Notes under the pieces: model-generated | What the model was told of the DNA's origin: nothing | Databases searched by the model: none | Seen by the model: only the letters and a program-made list of their open reading frames with translations | Part shown: positions 6,435 through 8,400 of the stretch, in pieces | Numbering within the stretch: the stretch's first letter is position 1 | Layout of the letters: every line of letters begins with the position of its first letter | Assembly (NCBI GenBank): GCA_027296925.1 | Contig: JAPUIP010000039.1 | Span: forward strand, 1-8,400 | Direction: 5' to 3' | Origin: Candidatus Poribacteria bacterium | GTDB lineage: Bacteria > Poribacteria > WGA-4E > PCPOR2b | DNA length: 8,400 bases | Translations under genes and position numbers: made by a program

Positions 6435-7070
6435 ATGTACATTATCGAAGTCGTCTCAACCTCGAAAAGCGGAAAAACCTATCGATCCATTCTTCTACGT
6501 GAATCGTATCGTAAAGGGGGTCAAGTCAAGAACCGCACGCTGGTTAACCTATCGAAATGTAAGCCAGAAGAAGTCGCTGCAATAAAGCTGGCACTCAAGC
6601 ACAAAAATAATCTCGCTGTCCTCGAGTCTGTTTCCGATTGTGTTGAACTTTTTGAAGGTCCTTCTATAGGTGCCATCTTCGTAGTTTACCAAATTGCCAA
6701 ACGTCTGGGGATTGATAAGGCACTGGGGCGAAGCTTTGATGCGAAATTAGCACTGTGGCAAGTCATTGCTCGTGTGATTGAGCAAGGCTCAAGGCTTTCT
6801 GCCGTCCGCTTGGCACAGAGACACGCGACATGTGATGTTTTAGATCTACCTCGTGGCTTTGATGAGAATGATCTTTATGAGAATCTGAAATGGTTATCCA
6901 ACAATGGTCAAGGAGAAAGTCTTAGAATTCCAACTCCCAGAGAACAATCCCAACAACTGCTAGACGCATTGCAGGTTCAACTCCCAGACGTTTTGTCTCA
7001 TGCTAAAGTACCCATTGTCACACGCAAAAAGCTAACTCAATCGCGAAAGGGTGGTAACAAACAGGCTTAA
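6435..7070 (+). CDS. IS1634-family transposase with catalytic core deleted in frame
   Basis: From ATG 6435 the product is 211 residues. Residues 1-155 match the N-terminal region of IS1634-family transposases: SKSGKTYRSILLRESYR, KNRTLVNLS, YQIAKRLGIDKALG, then LALWQVIARVIEQGSRLSAVR. After WLSNN (153-157) the protein jumps at about residue 158-161 to what looks like the family's C-terminal tail, PTPREQSQQLLDAL to TRKKL with a basic end. Complete members have about 500-600 residues, so around 300 residues holding the DDE triad are missing, yet the frame is kept. Start choice: ATG 6435 gives the MYI N-terminus of relatives, and earlier in-frame starts overlap the promoter. It cannot catalyse transposition. 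It may still bind element ends or complete transposases, like natural transposase inhibitors, which is inference. The clean frame after deletion suggests either a recent event or selection. Confidence 0.82.
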   Translation: MYIIEVVSTSKSGKTYRSILLRESYRKGGQVKNRTLVNLSKCKPEEVAAIKLALKHKNNLAVLESVSDCVELFEGPSIGAIFVVYQIAKRLGIDKALGRSFDAKLALWQVIARVIEQGSRLSAVRLAQRHATCDVLDLPRGFDENDLYENLKWLSNNGQGESLRIPTPREQSQQLLDALQVQLPDVLSHAKVPIVTRKKLTQSRKGGNKQA

Positions 7071-7087
7071 GACGATCCTCTAAATCG

Positions 7088-7172
7088 CTTGACTACGTTT
7101 TTTACTACAAAATTGTCTGCAAACGTAGACTAGGACACGCTTTACGTGCATTTACCAGAGGTGAATTTCCGT
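7088..7172 (-). repeat. Right arm of 85-base inverted repeat
   Basis: Counterpart of the left arm. This arm also contains its own subterminal palindrome: GACTACGTTT (7091-7100) against AAACGTAGAC (7121-7130), 9 of 10 pairs, with a 20-base spacer. The left arm keeps only a weaker version. Such nested repeats are typical of transposase-binding ends. Confidence 0.85.
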
Positions 7173-7349
7173 TATTTACTGCGCGACGGCGTACCTAATC
7201 TGGAAGCCCCTAACGCGGTTGTAGATGTGTTGAAAAAAGCCTTAAGCGACGAGGATGAAGAATTTCGCGACTGTGCTAAGAATACGCTATACCAGATAGG
7301 CACTCCCGAAGCTCTGGCAGCGTTAGAAGCCTGCGAATGGCAGAAGTAA
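7146..7349 (+). CDS. HEAT-repeat protein C-terminal fragment
   Basis: A 67-residue frame whose second half, VVDVLKKALSDEDEEFRDCA through LYQIGTPEALAALEACE, reads as a HEAT / PBS-lyase-like helical repeat (two helices with D and R at the usual places). HEAT proteins usually have many repeats; here only about one remains. The possible starts, GTG 7146 or GTG 7161, both lie inside the right inverted-repeat arm, and an in-frame TAG at 7131-7133 closes the upstream side. The most likely story is that the 5' part of a larger gene was cut off by the mobile element or by rearrangement. It may be a pseudogene, or a short product read from the element. No Shine-Dalgarno is convincing. Confidence 0.5.
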   Translation: MHLPEVNFRYLLRDGVPNLEAPNAVVDVLKKALSDEDEEFRDCAKNTLYQIGTPEALAALEACEWQK

Positions 7350-7400
7350 GTATGGATTTAGAGAGACTCCACTTCCGACACCCATTGTTAATGACAAAAT

Positions 7401-7404
7401 GGAG
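7401..7404 (+). promoter_or_regulatory. Shine-Dalgarno deciding the GTG start at 7413
   Basis: GGAG placed 8 bases before GTG 7413. An in-frame TGA at 7392-7394 excludes any earlier start, and the next in-frame ATG lies past the first glycine motif, so GTG 7413 is the only good choice. Confidence 0.7.
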
Positions 7405-7412
7405 ACAACAGC

Positions 7413-8400
7413 GTGTCAGATCGAATCAATATCGGTATTATTGGCTGTGCGCGAGTCATGCCCGCACACCTCCGTGGCTATAAAAGGCTGTTAGAACATG
7501 GATATGATAACTTCCGCATCACGGCATTGTGCGCCCGAAATCGGGAGGATGCCGAACGTTTTCGCAAGCGTGGCGAAGGCCCGCCATCGCGCCCGCCGGT
7601 GACAATGGACACTTCCGATCCGCTCGGTGCACCGCACATGTACGTGAGCGACCTGCACGATGATGTCGATGTCGAAATCTATACGGACTACCGGGAGATG
7701 GTGCAGAAAGCGAAGATCGATGCGGTCGATATTTACGCCTCCCTCTTCGTCCATCACGATGCGGCGATTGCGGCGTTAGCGGCTGGCAAACACGTTATCG
7801 TCGAAAAGCCGTTCGCGGTATCGGTCAAGGCTGGCCAAAGAATGATTGAAGCCGCTGAAGCAGCAAATCGCGTGATCTGTGTCGCTGAGAACGCTCACTA
7901 TAGCCGAGGCACCCGCGCAACCCGTTGGGTGATTGAAAATGGCACGATTGGTGACCTGCAGATGTATATCTCTGGCGGGCTGGGTAACTATTGGTCGCCG
8001 AACAAGATTGTCGCGCAGACACCCTGGCGCCACAGCAAAGTGCAGGGCGGCGGTGGGGGCGCCATTGACATCGGAGTTCACCAATTCAACGCCCTCCGCT
8101 ATACCTGCGGCAATGTTGATGAGATCTCTGCCCTCGCCAAAATTCTTGAGCCGACTCGTGTTGAACGGGATGAAAGTGGAAATATCATCCGCGAAATCAA
8201 AAACGATGTCGAAGATGTCTTTATGGCGTTGCTCAAGTTTGAAAACGGCGCCATCGGCCAGCTCTCTTTCTCATGGGCGGGTCACGGAGAACCGATAAAC
8301 ATCGGCAGTGGTATTTACGGGAGTAAAGGTTGCATCAAGGATGGCACCGTTATTCTCGATGATGGCACTCGGCAATCGGTCGAGGCGGTCTTCGACGAAG
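7413..8400 (+). CDS. Gfo/Idh/MocA family NAD(P)-dependent oxidoreductase (3' partial)
   Basis: The frame is open from GTG 7413 to the window end, giving 329 codons without a stop. The Rossmann fold opens with INIGIIGCARVMPAH (residues 5-19, a GxxGxAR-type nucleotide loop). The catalytic Lys132 is in VEKPFAVS, and the substrate-domain motif GGGGGAIDIGVHQFN holds Asp219 and His223. This is the standard catalytic set for oxidation or reduction of sugars, sugar acids or inositols. Between the second beta strand (ITALCARN) and YTDYREM there is an extra loop of about 40 residues, rich in Pro and Asp, longer than in typical members. No Tat or Sec signal is present, so it is probably cytoplasmic. It follows the HEAT fragment by 63 bases with no visible promoter between them. 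The exact substrate is unknown. The family call is secure. Confidence 0.95.
   Translation, partial: MSDRINIGIIGCARVMPAHLRGYKRLLEHGYDNFRITALCARNREDAERFRKRGEGPPSRPPVTMDTSDPLGAPHMYVSDLHDDVDVEIYTDYREMVQKAKIDAVDIYASLFVHHDAAIAALAAGKHVIVEKPFAVSVKAGQRMIEAAEAANRVICVAENAHYSRGTRATRWVIENGTIGDLQMYISGGLGNYWSPNKIVAQTPWRHSKVQGGGGGAIDIGVHQFNALRYTCGNVDEISALAKILEPTRVERDESGNIIREIKNDVEDVFMALLKFENGAIGQLSFSWAGHGEPINIGSGIYGSKGCIKDGTVILDDGTRQSVEAVFDE

Larger units (their letters stand above)
6298..7172 (+). mobile_element. Internally deleted IS1634-like element with long inverted repeats
   Basis: An 875-bp segment bounded by 85-base inverted repeats (6298-6382 and 7088-7172) and holding one transposase-derived reading frame. 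The interior is visibly richer in A+T than the genes on both sides, a sign of foreign origin. A complete IS1634-family element would be about twice as long, so this looks like a deletion derivative that would need a transposase supplied elsewhere. No direct target duplication was found immediately outside the arms; IS1634 relatives can produce long or variable duplications, and the flanks here are themselves rearranged. The exact borders are uncertain, since only the repeat edges define them. Confidence 0.65.

Noticed and set aside
7089..7117. Outward promoter from the right arm (TTGACT as -35)
   Set aside because: No acceptable -10 at 16-18 bases spacing.
7491..8084. Minus-strand frames opposite the right end
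   Set aside because: They are antisense to the oxidoreductase, whose plus-strand frame has the full catalytic motif set.

Overview
The window looks like a piece of a bacterial chromosome of moderate GC content from a sugar-degrading environmental lineage. The mix of a mannonate dehydratase-like protein, a creatininase-family amidohydrolase, a GH127 glycosidase and a Gfo/Idh/MocA oxidoreductase, with HEAT-repeat debris and worn insertion sequences, recalls Candidatus Poribacteria, Latescibacterota or Planctomycetes-like genomes. That placement is inference from gene content only. No rRNA, tRNA or CRISPR array was seen.

Left part, positions 1 to 2652, plus strand. The window opens inside a gene for a tRNA-guanine transglycosylase (TGT)-fold protein. 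It keeps the family's zinc site and catalytic-Asp motif and carries a C-terminal domain resembling that of archaeosine synthase (ArcS/TgtA2), so a 7-deazaguanine modification enzyme is the best reading. A small Cys-rich protein follows, then a UxuA-like mannonate dehydratase/TIM-barrel protein with a good Shine-Dalgarno. The gap from 2653 to 2849 separates convergent genes and holds a REP-like palindrome.

Middle part, positions 2850 to 5464, minus strand. A GH127 (DUF1680) glycosidase is followed 38 bases downstream by a creatininase-family protein, probably as one operon. Both are preceded by clear Shine-Dalgarno sequences. Neither has a signal peptide, so both probably act in the cytoplasm.

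Right-middle part, about 5646 to 7172, is a graveyard of mobile DNA. On the minus strand there is a fragment of an IS4-superfamily DDE transposase, joined head to tail to a frameshifted Tn3-family transposase fragment. Directly beside these lies an 875-bp element bounded by 85-base inverted repeats of about 80 percent identity. Inside it is an IS1634-type transposase gene that has lost its whole catalytic middle yet stays in frame, with a near-consensus sigma70 promoter almost touching its start codon. A truncated HEAT-repeat fragment follows, with its first codons inside the right repeat arm.

Right end, from 7413. A Gfo/Idh/MocA NAD(P)-dependent oxidoreductase with a GTG start runs off the window. 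With the UxuA-like, GH127 and creatininase genes it suggests a region for breakdown of plant- or algal-type sugars and sugar acids, though the genes are not one operon. The strongest candidates for something new are the TGT/ArcS-like fusion in an apparent bacterium and the catalytically gutted but open IS1634-like element.
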